Positions 1-9,900 of a stretch of 64,000 nucleotides of DNA are shown piece after piece. Within the stretch, counting starts at the first letter, position 1. Each line of letters opens with the position of its first letter. A program made the translations under genes and the position numbers. The notes beneath the pieces were generated by a model. It worked only from the letters and a program-made list of their open reading frames with translations, had not been told where the DNA came from and searched no databases. Source of the stretch: a bacterium (GTDB lineage Bacteria > Electryoneota > Electryoneia > Electryoneales > Electryoneaceae); the NCBI GenBank assembly GCA_020444265.1, contig JAHLLH010000001.1, positions 124,001-188,000 of the forward strand, read 5' to 3'.

Positions 1-256
1 TGTCCACCGTTGACCTGACTCGATCCACATAACCGCGTTTGACCATCCGGTCGAGGATGGCACTCATCGTCGCATTGCTCAGGCTGACACTCTTCGCCAA
101 TTCGCTAATGGATGGAGTCCCCATCGTTTCAATAGCGCGAAGTACAATCAGCTGAGGGACAGTAAGCCCCTGCTGCTGAACGAGGTTTTTTGAATGTTGG
201 TCAATCGAACGGAGAATTCTCCGCAATGAGACCAGAACCTTGTCCGTTGTATCCAT
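1..256 (-). CDS. MarR-family transcriptional regulator (N-terminal part, cut by window edge)
   Basis: The reverse strand reads an open frame from an ATG at 254-256 to the window edge, giving about 85 residues. A helical N-terminus (MDTTDKVLVSLRRILRSID) leads into a winged-helix region: LTVPQLIVLRAIE, then SISELAKSVSLSNATMS as the helix-turn-helix, then AILDRMVKRGYVDRV entering the wing. This order is typical of MarR proteins, dimeric repressors that often respond to small phenolics or oxidants. The wing and C-terminal dimerisation helix lie outside the window. No ligand or target can be inferred. Other frames over this stretch give longer but composition-poor ORFs and were discarded. Confidence 0.75.
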   Translation of the reverse strand, partial: MDTTDKVLVSLRRILRSIDQHSKNLVQQQGLTVPQLIVLRAIETMGTPSISELAKSVSLSNATMSAILDRMVKRGYVDRVRSTVD

Positions 257-910
257 GAAAGAGTTTTGTCGGTGAGCGTTGCCGAAATATATCGTGTACG
301 AAACAATACTTCAACTGACATCTTTTGAAGTGTGGGCTCCGGGAACCTGATAAAACATCTGCTGGCAGCCATTTGTTGGAATTGCTGTAGACAGGATGTC
401 GCGATGAGGGAAGGAATTGGCATCCAGGATCGTTTCGCGCACAACAAAAATTAGCACAAGGAATGGTACCCACAGCAGGTCAGCTAAATCTACTCTCACC
501 ATTTTTTGTTTCCGTCACGGTCAGGCTTGATGTCGTGTTGGATAAAATCGAATGATAGCAGTCTTGCCTTAGAGCACATTTCTCAATCGAACCGAACGGG
601 CAGACACAGTCCTGCAGTTGAAGGGCTTCATGATAATACAGTCCCGCTCGCAGGTTTGACGACAGGATAGAATAGCTGGCTCAATCAGCAAAGGGGCATG
701 CGCACGCTTGGCATTGGAGCAATGATCAATCGATGGAGTGGAAACCCCAAGGCGCAGGGGCGTTAGTGGAGGTTAACGGTTCAATCGATAGTCTTGTAAA
801 TACATAGAATAAGTTGAGAAACAGGGGAAGAGGAAGGTATAGGCGTGTTTTATAGAAAGTGCAATGAAAGTGTATATTGTCACATGATAAATATTGCAAG
901 GAGACAGACC
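257..910. other. Intergenic region with no convincing gene
   Basis: This 650-base stretch separates the divergent MarR and bacteriohemerythrin genes. Overlapping minus-strand ORFs of 60-100 codons exist. The only one with a plausible hydrophobic segment lies at 311-502 (LLWVPFLVLIFVV), and its start has only a weak GGAAAC upstream. I do not call it. The region probably holds the promoters of both flanking genes; I saw no clear sigma-70 pair or RNA family. Confidence 0.4.
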
Positions 911-1318
911 ATGGCGTTTCTGAAGTGGGAAGAAAAGTATTCGACGGGCATCCCGAGTATGGACAGTCAGCATCAGAAATTGGTTCAGCTTATCAATGCC
1001 CTCCACACAGCCATGATAGAAGGTCGCGGCAATGATGTGATGATCCCCGTGTTGGATCGTCTGGTGACATACACTACCGTCCACTTCAACGCAGAAGAAT
1101 CCTTGATGAAACTGCATCACTTTCCCGATTTGGACGCTCATATGATGGAGCATGAGAAACTGAAACAGCAGGTCAGTGATTTTCAGACAAAGGTGACTTC
1201 CGGCCAGACCAGTGTCTCCGTGCAAGTTTTGCAGTTTCTGAAGGAGTGGTTGCTGGACCACATCCTGAAGGCAGACAAGCAGTACGGAGGCTACCTCTCT
1301 GCACGAGGTGTCAAGTAG
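911..1318 (+). CDS. Bacteriohemerythrin (non-heme di-iron oxygen-binding protein)
   Basis: A 135-residue single-domain hemerythrin, the usual size for bacteriohemerythrins. All seven expected di-iron ligands can be seen: H21 (MDSQHQKL), H58 and E62 (HFNAEES), H77 and H81 (HMMEHEK), H117 and D122 (HILKAD). The family binds O2 reversibly in the cytoplasm and is used for oxygen storage, delivery or sensing in microaerophilic and facultative bacteria. The frame opens upstream at 845, but the ATG at 911 is chosen because AAGGAGA lies just before it and the MAFLKWEEKYSTGI start matches the family. The gene stands alone and no partner domain is fused. Confidence 0.93.
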   Translation: MAFLKWEEKYSTGIPSMDSQHQKLVQLINALHTAMIEGRGNDVMIPVLDRLVTYTTVHFNAEESLMKLHHFPDLDAHMMEHEKLKQQVSDFQTKVTSGQTSVSVQVLQFLKEWLLDHILKADKQYGGYLSARGVK

Positions 1319-1470
1319 GCACTTATAAATACATCATTTACTTCATGTGTGGAACCAATATTTCATGTACGGCGGACATGCTGTGACGTCGATCATTGGA
1401 TTCGGTCCCATTCTTGCTCATCTTTCACCACCCCGCATATCTGACTTGATCGGCATCGAAAGGTAGAATC

Positions 1471-4400
1471 ATGGTTTACCGTGGACTGGTTTTAACGACC
1501 CTTTTGTTCCTGTTTTCACTATCTGTTTCCGCCCAGCCTTGGATGGCTCGTTTTGAGGGTATGGACCGTACGCCAACCCTGCAGGAAAAACGACAGGCAT
1601 TTGACGAGTACTGGCAGGGGCGTCCAAAAGCGAAAGGGAAGGGCTACAAGCAATTCCTGAGATGGGAATGGTTCATGGAAAGCCGTGTCAATGAAAATGG
1701 CTACCTGGATCCCGCCGCACGCTGGCAGGCCTGGGAAGAGAAACGTACCATGTTCCCGCCGAACGAGTTGGACGAAGCGGACTGGACTCCGCTTGGCCCC
1801 TTCGATCCTGATCCCAGCTACTATGTCGGTGGGGTGGGGCGGATCAATTGCATCGCTTTCCATCCCACAGATGACAACATCTTCTATGTCGGTGCCGCCT
1901 CAGGCGGATTGTGGAAGACGACCGATGGCGGGATCAACTGGGAACCGATGACCGATCATCTGCCCCTGCTGGGCGTCAGTTCGATTGTGGTCGATCACAC
2001 CAACCCCAATACTGTCTACCTCGCAACAGGGGATGCGGACGCCAATGATACCTATTCCATCGGTGTGTTGAAATCCACCGATGGAGGGGTAACCTGGAAT
2101 ACAACCGGGTTGGATTGGACTGTTACCCAATTTACAACCATTTCGAAGCTGATCATGAATCCTGACGATAACCAGATCCTGGTGGCGGCAGGATCGTCCG
2201 GTATTCGACGCACAACAGATGGTGGGGACACCTGGAATGTTGCTTACAACCAGGGCAATTTCCGTGACCTCGAGGTGGACCCGGATGATAGCGAAATCTG
2301 GTATGCTGCTCGTTCAAGCGATGGCGTTTACAAGTCGACAAATGGGGGCGCGAGTTGGACACGTTCCAGCTCCGGGCTACCCGTGTCGGGCTTCAGCAGG
2401 ATCGCGATCGCTGTTGCCCCTTCCAACAGTCAGCGTATTTACGCCCTCTATGTCAACAATTCCAGTGGATTCTTCGGGATGTACCGTTCGGATAACGGCG
2501 GTGCAAACTGGACTATCACGGCAAACTCTCCCAACCTGCTGGGCTACGAGGCGGATGGTTCAGATGGCGGTGGCCAGGGGTGGTATGATCTTACCCTCGC
2601 TGTAGACCCTTCCAATGCGGACGTGGTATTCGTGGGTGGGATCAACCTCTGGAAATCGACGGACCAGGGCATCAGCTGGGACATCAAGGCACATTGGCTC
2701 GGAGATCTGTTTGGGTACGATGCAGATTATATGCACGCAGATCAGCACGCCCTCGAATATCGTGGCCAGACACTCTTCGCGGGGAATGATGGTGGCATCT
2801 ATATGTCTCCGGACAATGGCGAAAACTGGACGGACATCAGCTACGACCTCGCAATCAGCCAGGCGTATCGTGTAGGTATCTATGCCGGTGGTGAGGAAGT
2901 TGATTGGTTGCTGAATGGCTACCAGGATAACGGCACCAAGCTCAAGCAGGGCGATGTCTGGACCCCTGTATTGGGTGGTGATGGTATGGAATGTGCCATC
3001 GATCCGCTCAATCCGAACTATATGTATGGTGAGATTTATTACGGCAACATGTCGCGTTCGACCAACGGTGGCGATAGCTGGGTGAGTGCAAACAGCGGGG
3101 TCTTTGATGATGGTGCCTGGGTTACCCCGTTTGTGATTGACCCGACCTCCGGCACGCTATTCAAGGGAACCAGGCGCATCTATCGGTCCCAGAACCACGC
3201 TGGTAGCTGGACCGATATGAGCGGCCAGATCAGCGGCAGCACCTTCCGAGCGATGGCCATCTCGCCTTCTGACCCAACTGTGCTCTATGCGGCGAATGCC
3301 TCCGAGCAAATCATGGTCAGCACCAACAGCGGGTCAAACTGGACGATTCATCAGGGTCCGATGAACCGTGACATCACCTACATGGCTGTCCATCCAATCA
3401 ATCCGGATGTCGTGTACGCGACTGTTGGTCAGTATTACGACAACCAGAAGGTGTTCGTCTCGTTCAACCAGGGAGAGGATTGGACCAACCTTTCTGAAGG
3501 GCTGCCAAACCTCCCAGTTAATTGCATCCTGGTGCATCCGGTTGATCCACAGCATCTCTACATCGGCACGGATGTCGGCGCCTTTTTCTCCCCCGATGGT
3601 GGTGAAAGCTGGCAGGATTTCAGCACAGGTTTGCCGAACGTGATCATCACCGAGCTCGAGTTGCATCAGCCCTCAAACACGATTGTCGCGGCGACCTTTG
3701 GCCGTGGCACCTGGATGACCCCGGCGGAAGAGGCGCAGGGCGAACCGAACATCGTGCTGATTTCGCCAAATGGCGGGGAAGATCTTGTTGCTGGCTCGAC
3801 CGTTTCCATTTCGTGGAGTTCGATGATGATCGAGGGGGGGATCAAGGTCGAATGGATGCCTGACTTCCCGGATGGCAACTGGATCACCATCTATGAGGAT
3901 ACTCCCAACGACATCTCGGAGCCCTGGGTGGTGGATGGCCCGGCCACAACCAGCGCACGTGTCCGTGTTTCTTCAGTGATGACTCCTGCCCTGATGGATA
4001 CCTCGGATGCCGACTTCTCAGTCGTTGTTCCATCGATCACCATCACCGCACCCAACGGCAGCGAAGAGTGGGTGCTCGGCGAAACGGAGAACATTACCTG
4101 GACCACGGAAAACCTGACGGGTCGTCTCGTCCTCGAACTGAACCGCTCTTTCCCAAGCGAAAACTGGGAAACCGTGCATCCAAATATGTCCGATGGGGGC
4201 ACACAGGCCTGGATTGTGAATGGTGAGCCATCGACCACAGCTCGATTCCGTATCCGCTCTCAAGATTTGGCCACGGTGATGGACACATCCGACACTGATT
4301 TCAGTATTGTTTTTGTTCCCTATATCACGGTGTCTGAACCGGAAGAAGGGGATCTCTTCGCCATTGGCTCTGAATTGGCGATACGTTGGCAGGACAATAT

Positions 4401-5181
4401 TGGTGGGAATGTTTCCATTGATCTCATGAATGATGACGATGAGGTCGTACTGAACGTTGTCGAGAATACCGAATCGGATGGAGAGTTTGACTGGCAGATT
4501 TCGGAGGAAGTGACCACCGGTCAGCCCATGCACCTTCTGATAAGCGGTCTAGAGGATGAGGTGGATGGTGCCAGTGAAGATTTCCAGTTTATTCTCTCCC
4601 AGACGGCATTGTTGTTTCCGGAAGATGCTGTCGAACTAACCGAGTTTCCAGTTTCCTTCAGTTGGGAAGCTGTGCCGGGTGCCACGATCTACGATTTCGA
4701 AATCGCATCCGATCCCGGTTTCAGCATGGAGACAATTGTCCACGAGCAGGATATGTTGGAGACAACAAGTGCCATCCTTGAAGCGCTTGAGAACGGTACC
4801 TACTATTGGCGTGTTCGCAGTATTTCCAGCTCAGGTGTCGAATCGACTTCCGAGTTCAACACTTTCACGCTGAATGTCCTCAGCGTTCCGGATGACCTGT
4901 TCTCAGGCATCCCGGCAGACTACAGCCTCGCCGCCGCCTACCCGAATCCATTTAATGCCATCGCTCGAATTGTGGTTGGATTGCCCGATGTATCACAGCT
5001 GAAGGTGACCCTGTACAACATCAAGGGTGAGCGGGTGGCGGTGCTTGCGGATGGTTCCAATCAGGCGGGGTATGCTGAGTTGATTCTTAAAGCGGACCGC
5101 CTTGCAAGTGGCGTCTATTTCGTGCGAGCCGAGGTTCCCGGCAAGCTGGACTCAATGCGAAAGCTGGTCCTCGTGAGGTAG
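1471..5181 (+). CDS. Secreted Asp-box (BNR/sortilin-like) propeller protein with T9SS sorting domain
   Basis: 1236 residues with an N-terminal signal peptide (hydrophobic core LVLTTLLFLFSLSVSA, likely cut near residue 22). Residues about 100-740 carry around eleven Asp-box motifs of the form S/T-x-D/N-x-G-x-x-W (TTDGGINW, STDGGVTW, STNGGASW, SPDNGENW and others), as in sortilin/VPS10-like and sialidase-type beta-propellers. Three related Ig-like or KRE9-like modules start near 761, 855 and 951 (SPNGGED, APNGSEE and related), followed by a fibronectin-III-like module near 1043. From about 1155 a T9SS sorting domain begins with AAYPNPFN and ends in LVLVR. The protein is probably exported and displayed or released at the surface. 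Its substrate is unknown, and no glycosidase active site can be assigned. Confidence 0.88.
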   Translation: MVYRGLVLTTLLFLFSLSVSAQPWMARFEGMDRTPTLQEKRQAFDEYWQGRPKAKGKGYKQFLRWEWFMESRVNENGYLDPAARWQAWEEKRTMFPPNELDEADWTPLGPFDPDPSYYVGGVGRINCIAFHPTDDNIFYVGAASGGLWKTTDGGINWEPMTDHLPLLGVSSIVVDHTNPNTVYLATGDADANDTYSIGVLKSTDGGVTWNTTGLDWTVTQFTTISKLIMNPDDNQILVAAGSSGIRRTTDGGDTWNVAYNQGNFRDLEVDPDDSEIWYAARSSDGVYKSTNGGASWTRSSSGLPVSGFSRIAIAVAPSNSQRIYALYVNNSSGFFGMYRSDNGGANWTITANSPNLLGYEADGSDGGGQGWYDLTLAVDPSNADVVFVGGINLWKSTDQGISWDIKAHWLGDLFGYDADYMHADQHALEYRGQTLFAGNDGGIYMSPDNGENWTDISYDLAISQAYRVGIYAGGEEVDWLLNGYQDNGTKLKQGDVWTPVLGGDGMECAIDPLNPNYMYGEIYYGNMSRSTNGGDSWVSANSGVFDDGAWVTPFVIDPTSGTLFKGTRRIYRSQNHAGSWTDMSGQISGSTFRAMAISPSDPTVLYAANASEQIMVSTNSGSNWTIHQGPMNRDITYMAVHPINPDVVYATVGQYYDNQKVFVSFNQGEDWTNLSEGLPNLPVNCILVHPVDPQHLYIGTDVGAFFSPDGGESWQDFSTGLPNVIITELELHQPSNTIVAATFGRGTWMTPAEEAQGEPNIVLISPNGGEDLVAGSTVSISWSSMMIEGGIKVEWMPDFPDGNWITIYEDTPNDISEPWVVDGPATTSARVRVSSVMTPALMDTSDADFSVVVPSITITAPNGSEEWVLGETENITWTTENLTGRLVLELNRSFPSENWETVHPNMSDGGTQAWIVNGEPSTTARFRIRSQDLATVMDTSDTDFSIVFVPYITVSEPEEGDLFAIGSELAIRWQDNIGGNVSIDLMNDDDEVVLNVVENTESDGEFDWQISEEVTTGQPMHLLISGLEDEVDGASEDFQFILSQTALLFPEDAVELTEFPVSFSWEAVPGATIYDFEIASDPGFSMETIVHEQDMLETTSAILEALENGTYYWRVRSISSSGVESTSEFNTFTLNVLSVPDDLFSGIPADYSLAAAYPNPFNAIARIVVGLPDVSQLKVTLYNIKGERVAVLADGSNQAGYAELILKADRLASGVYFVRAEVPGKLDSMRKLVLVR

Positions 5182-5216
5182 AACTGCACCCTTAGAGACA
5201 ATTTCCTGAAAACCCG

Positions 5217-5244
5217 AAATGCGTGATTTCAATCACGCATTTTT
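5217..5244 (+). terminator. Intrinsic terminator after the Asp-box protein gene
   Basis: An 11-bp perfect stem (AAATGCGTGAT / ATCACGCATTT, 5217-5227 and 5232-5242) with a TTCA loop and a short T run. It lies 36 nt after the stop codon. It also rules out the upstream extension of the next frame, which would have to start inside this hairpin. Confidence 0.85.
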
Positions 5245-5405
5245 GCATTTTCGATCTTATATTTCTTATACACATTATCAGGCTTTGGAGCTTAGACCCC
5301 TGTTCAGGGGGTCTCCGGGACGCTATTTCTCAGATGTGGATTATTCTTACCGATAAGGTAGGTAGAAACGTTTCACCCAGTCGTGTGGGTTTGTGCAGGT
5401 GGGGT

Positions 5406-6920
5406 ATGATGATTTGCAAACGTGTGGCTCTCCTTGCTGTACTCTCTCTTTTCCTCTCGACAAGCGGGCTTTTTGCCGCGGCCGAGGATCCGGTTCTCAC
5501 CTATTTCGATGGTGGCCGGATGAACATGGCGATCGAGTTGAACTCGATGCTTGTTTCTGGGGCAGGAGGGTCGAGTATCCTTTCCGGTCCAGCAGCGCCC
5601 AACCAGGCTGATCCCTTCTCCCTCTTCCGTGGACCCGCAGGGATGCGATATATCCGTGGTGATGCCAAGGTTGGCTTCACCTTTCAGCCGCAACTCCTGC
5701 TGCCGTTCAGCTCCCTGCCGGGTGGTGGAGCACAAACCGCCGTTGACGAAGCGGTTGATGGCTTCACCGAGAATTTCAACAAGACGGATAACTTCGAGTA
5801 CCCGGAATTCGGCGGATCGTTTTCAAGGTCTGTCAATTCGTTCAGCTCGTTTGGTATGGTTCTGCCCGCTGGGAAATGGCGAGTAGGGTTCGGCTATGCG
5901 AAGCCCTTCCATCTCAAACTTGACCTGCTACTTGGCGGATTTCGCCAGCGGATTGATACGGTGGAAGACAACCCGGACGAACAGATTGGGTTCGCCATCC
6001 AAACCAAGATCAGCAACCGGATGGAGATGGACTCCGATAAATGGGTGCTTGCCCTGTCGCGTGACCTGGGAAGCCATTTTTCCCTCGGTGCGAGTGCCTC
6101 ACGTACCATCATCGAATTCGGTTGGCTGGGTGGGTACAACGTTGATGGGATTATGACACGAGGGACTCAGCAATACACTTTCAACAATCCGCTCGACCCC
6201 TGGTACAATAATTTGCATTCGGAAGCCAATGGCGGCTACACCGGGTTCCTCTATACCTATCACATCGGTGCGATCTTCTCATCCAGCCGGGACGATGGTT
6301 GGCGAATCGGCGCGGACCTGGCTCTGAACACCCAGACCATTCTGCGAGGCTCGATGTTCCTGTTGGTCGATGAATTTCCACCCTTGAAGCTTCAAACTGA
6401 AGATGATGAAGAACCCTTTGATGCGAACCGGATCGCAGACGTGACCGAAATAACCCGTACCTACCCGAACCGTTACCTGACAGCCGGGGAGATGAACCTG
6501 TCTGTTCCCAGTTCGGTGGCATTGACTATCTCCAAGGGTGGAGGTGCAAGGCCAAACTTTACCTATATCCATTACTTCGGCGGCGCGTTCGCCTACGAAC
6601 TCGATGTGAGTGAAAAGCGGATCGATCAGGGAGAATACTCGACACGGACCTACAGCCGAGGAGTTCTTCCCGAGTGGCAGGCCTACCTCGCCATCCATCC
6701 GGGCCGATTCTTCCTCGGCCTCGGTGCAATTTCGGCCAAAGATGTTGTCGAGGGGTACGTTGATGGGAACGGAGAACCGATTCCCGGCGACAACGCCTTG
6801 CTGATCCCACGTTTTGACATGGGGTTCTCATTCCCGATCAAGGGCGGCCTGAGTGGTGAACTGCTGGTGACAGGCCTTCCAGAAGATGTCTTTCGAGTTG
6901 CCTTGCTCTATGACTTTTAA
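5406..6920 (+). CDS. Outer-membrane beta-barrel-like protein, function unknown
   Basis: 504 residues with a signal peptide (VALLAVLSLFLSTSGLFAAA). The mature part shows alternating polar/hydrophobic strands and aromatic girdles (YTGFLYTYHIGAIF, FAYELDVSEKR). It ends in a terminal phenylalanine (FRVALLYDF), the classic C-terminal signature of outer-membrane barrels inserted by BamA. I do not recognise a named family. The frame is open from 5223, but that start lies in a terminator. ATG at 5406, or the adjacent ATG at 5409, follows AGGTGGGG and precedes the signal peptide. It is the first gene of a tight operon (17 nt to the giant repeat protein, then PorV-like and propeller-SPOR proteins), so it may be the outer-membrane part of that surface system. 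The leader contains a short hairpin near 5294-5314. Confidence 0.7.
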   Translation: MMICKRVALLAVLSLFLSTSGLFAAAEDPVLTYFDGGRMNMAIELNSMLVSGAGGSSILSGPAAPNQADPFSLFRGPAGMRYIRGDAKVGFTFQPQLLLPFSSLPGGGAQTAVDEAVDGFTENFNKTDNFEYPEFGGSFSRSVNSFSSFGMVLPAGKWRVGFGYAKPFHLKLDLLLGGFRQRIDTVEDNPDEQIGFAIQTKISNRMEMDSDKWVLALSRDLGSHFSLGASASRTIIEFGWLGGYNVDGIMTRGTQQYTFNNPLDPWYNNLHSEANGGYTGFLYTYHIGAIFSSSRDDGWRIGADLALNTQTILRGSMFLLVDEFPPLKLQTEDDEEPFDANRIADVTEITRTYPNRYLTAGEMNLSVPSSVALTISKGGGARPNFTYIHYFGGAFAYELDVSEKRIDQGEYSTRTYSRGVLPEWQAYLAIHPGRFFLGLGAISAKDVVEGYVDGNGEPIPGDNALLIPRFDMGFSFPIKGGLSGELLVTGLPEDVFRVALLYDF

Positions 6921-6937
6921 CATCGGACTGATAGTCG

Positions 6938-9900
6938 ATGAAACGATTGATTGCTAAAGCTGGTCTGATTTCGATGCTACTCGCTCTCGGCAGCCCCTTG
7001 ATCGCGGCCGATTTGATCAACATTGGCCTGATTGCATCCAGCGAGAATGAGGAGCAGGATCTTGTCCTGCAGCAGGTACCGCTGAACATTACTGAAGCAA
7101 GTGACACACTTGTCATCGAGTGGTCACCGGCCACAACAGGTGTTTTCCGGTACGCGCAGGGATCGCCTGGAAACAACCTCGACGCCTACAGTGTGCTCAA
7201 CAATCCACTCAACTCGAGCCCGGGTCATCTTGAGATTCTGGCCAGCCGTCTTCCGGTCGGTCAACTGACCTGTATCATCACATCACAGGATGGGGTGGAT
7301 CGCTCCGCCTATTTCCAGGTGTTGCGGGCGTCCGCTTTCGCTCCTGTCCCGCTCAGTCCTATTACCGCGGCCGGTGGCGACGGCATCAATACGGTAACCC
7401 CGACATTTACCTGGCAATCGGTGACCGGCGTTCCATACTACTTGATCTTTGTCGCAGACCAGCCCTTTACCATTATTCAGGATGATGATGGCACACGTGT
7501 CGAGGGCGCGAATGTCGTCTGGCAGGCAATCACGTCAGGAACTTCGATCCAATACGGTGTGCAGGATCCATCTGGTACGATCGAAAACGAGATGGTTCCG
7601 CCACTCGTTGGTAGCACCGATCCTGATGGGCGGCCCCGCTACAACTGGACCGTGCTCAACTCATACGGAAACTCAGCAGAATACACATCGGGTGTAGTTG
7701 GGACAGTGGCGGGATTCGAGCTGGAAGTGTCCTCACCTTTTGCAGCTCCGACACTCATCACGCCCGCTGGTCAAGCGGAAGTCTACGACAGCGAAATCCT
7801 CTTCCAGTGGTCCAGTATCCCCGAGGCGACCAGCTACCTGGTTTACCTGAGTCGATTCGAACTCTATTCGAACGGCACCGAAATTCTTTTCCCTGTATGG
7901 CGTGTCCAGACCACCGACAATGCGGTCATCTGCCCTGCGGCATCTATCCTGCAGAATGAGCGTTACAACTGGAAGGTGATCGCGGCGAATGGTCAGGGCT
8001 ATGGTTCTCTCTCAGACAGTTCTTCCTTCTCCTACAACATCGAGTCGGAAGAGATGCGTATCCGGACGATGGACACGTTCGGCAATCCCGTTGACCTGGT
8101 TCGTGTGGAGTTCGAGGCGGTAGATGGTCCTGGTCTCCAGCCAATTGCGACGGATGATGGGGGCAGATATACAAACGATTTCCCGCTGGGAACCTATATC
8201 CTGCGTGCCTCGAAGCAGGGGTACATCGATGCCGAATCTCCTGTCATCACGCTCGATGGTGTTGGCAACGGTGTATCAGCAAATCTTGAGCTCGAGCAGC
8301 AGCAGTCTGCTTTTATCGGGTTAGTGCGCAATTCGTCGAACAGTCCAGTCAGCGGGGCGACAGTGCAGGCTGTTAGCGGTGGAGGGACTACTTTTTCCGC
8401 CACCACGAACCTCTCCGGCGAGTTTCACCTGCCGGCTGATCCGGCCACATATACCTTGACCGCATCACGCAGCGGGTACCAGGAGAGCGACCCACGAACT
8501 CTTAACCTCGGCCTTGGTCAGTCGATGGACCTCGCGGATAATGGCGGCCCATTGATCCTGACACCTTATACCTACACGATTAGCGGACAGGTGCGTAACC
8601 CGGCAGGTCAGCCCATCAACTTGGCCCAGGTGCAAGTAAACAAGGGCAGCCAAACCTTTTCGATGTATACCGGTCAGGCTGGTCAGTACAGCTTTACGGT
8701 TGGTAATGGGACTTGGTCCCTCTCCGCGTCAAAACCCGGTTTCTACCTGAACTCGGGCCCGATTGCGGTTCAGATCGCCGATGCAGATGTTCCACGCAAC
8801 ATTACTCTGAACCCGCAGGCGGCGATTATCTCCGGATTTGTCTACCTGGGGACCAGCCCAAGTGGAGCCTCCGGCCTGCAGGTTCGTGCTATTCCATCGT
8901 CTGGTGAGGCCGTCTCTGTTCCACCGGCGGCCAATGGCAGCTTTTCACTCGGTGTTGCACCCGGTACATACACCCTGACCGCGATCCTGACTGGATATAC
9001 CGCCCAGCCGATCACCATGACGTTGGGTCCGGGTCAAACATCAAATGGTATCCAGCTCCAACTGACCGCGAACCCATCTGCTATCACCGGCGCACTGCGC
9101 ACCTCGTCTGGAACCCCGGTTCCACAGGCAGCAGTCTATTCAGGGGATGTCTCCGCCACAACCAATGCCAGCGGCGTCTACAGCCTGAATCTACCTGCGG
9201 GCGAGCACACCTTGACGGCACAAAAAACGGGTTATTCTACTGCAATCAGCGGCCCCTGGACCCTCGCTGCAGGGCAGAACCTGACAAATGTCAACCTGAC
9301 GACCTCGCCAAACGTTGCGACGGTTACGGGTGCGGTTAGTCACGGTGGGGCGGGAATTATCGGGGCGACCATCACTGCGACCCCCAGTACAGGTAGTCCG
9401 ATCACCGTTTCCACTGGAACAGGCGGAACCTTCAACCTCGGCCTGCAGCCTGGGACCTACACGCTGACCGCCGCCAAATCCGGGTTTGTTGTCCTTGCCC
9501 CAACCAGCTATTCGCTGAACCTTCAACCGGGTGCACAGGTAGGCGGCAGGAACTTTTCAATGCAGCCGAATATCGGTACGGTTATTGGCACAGTGACCAG
9601 CGCCAGCGGGCCCGTGTACGGTGCTTTGGTTACCGTCCGTCCTTCCGGTTCCACCAGTGGTGGTGTTCAAACGTCTAGCAGCGTGACCGGTTCGTTTAAC
9701 GTCAGTGTCGAACCGGGAATTGCGTACCAGGTGATCGCGAGCAAGCAGGGGTTCAATACTGCAACCACAACCACATCTACCATCCCGTTGGGGGGAGAGG
9801 TGAATTCCACCATCACCATGAGCCTGCTCGGTTCATCCGTGAGCGGAGTGGTCACCTCAAGCGAGGGAAGTGTCCTGAGTGGGGCGACCATCATTGCCAG

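Noticed and set aside
3834-3840. G7 tract inside the Asp-box protein as a frameshift site
   Set aside because: The frame is intact on both sides and Ig-like motifs continue normally.
5294-5314. AGACCCC/GGGGTCT hairpin as a riboswitch
   Set aside because: Only one short stem with an extra G is visible; no known aptamer consensus fits.
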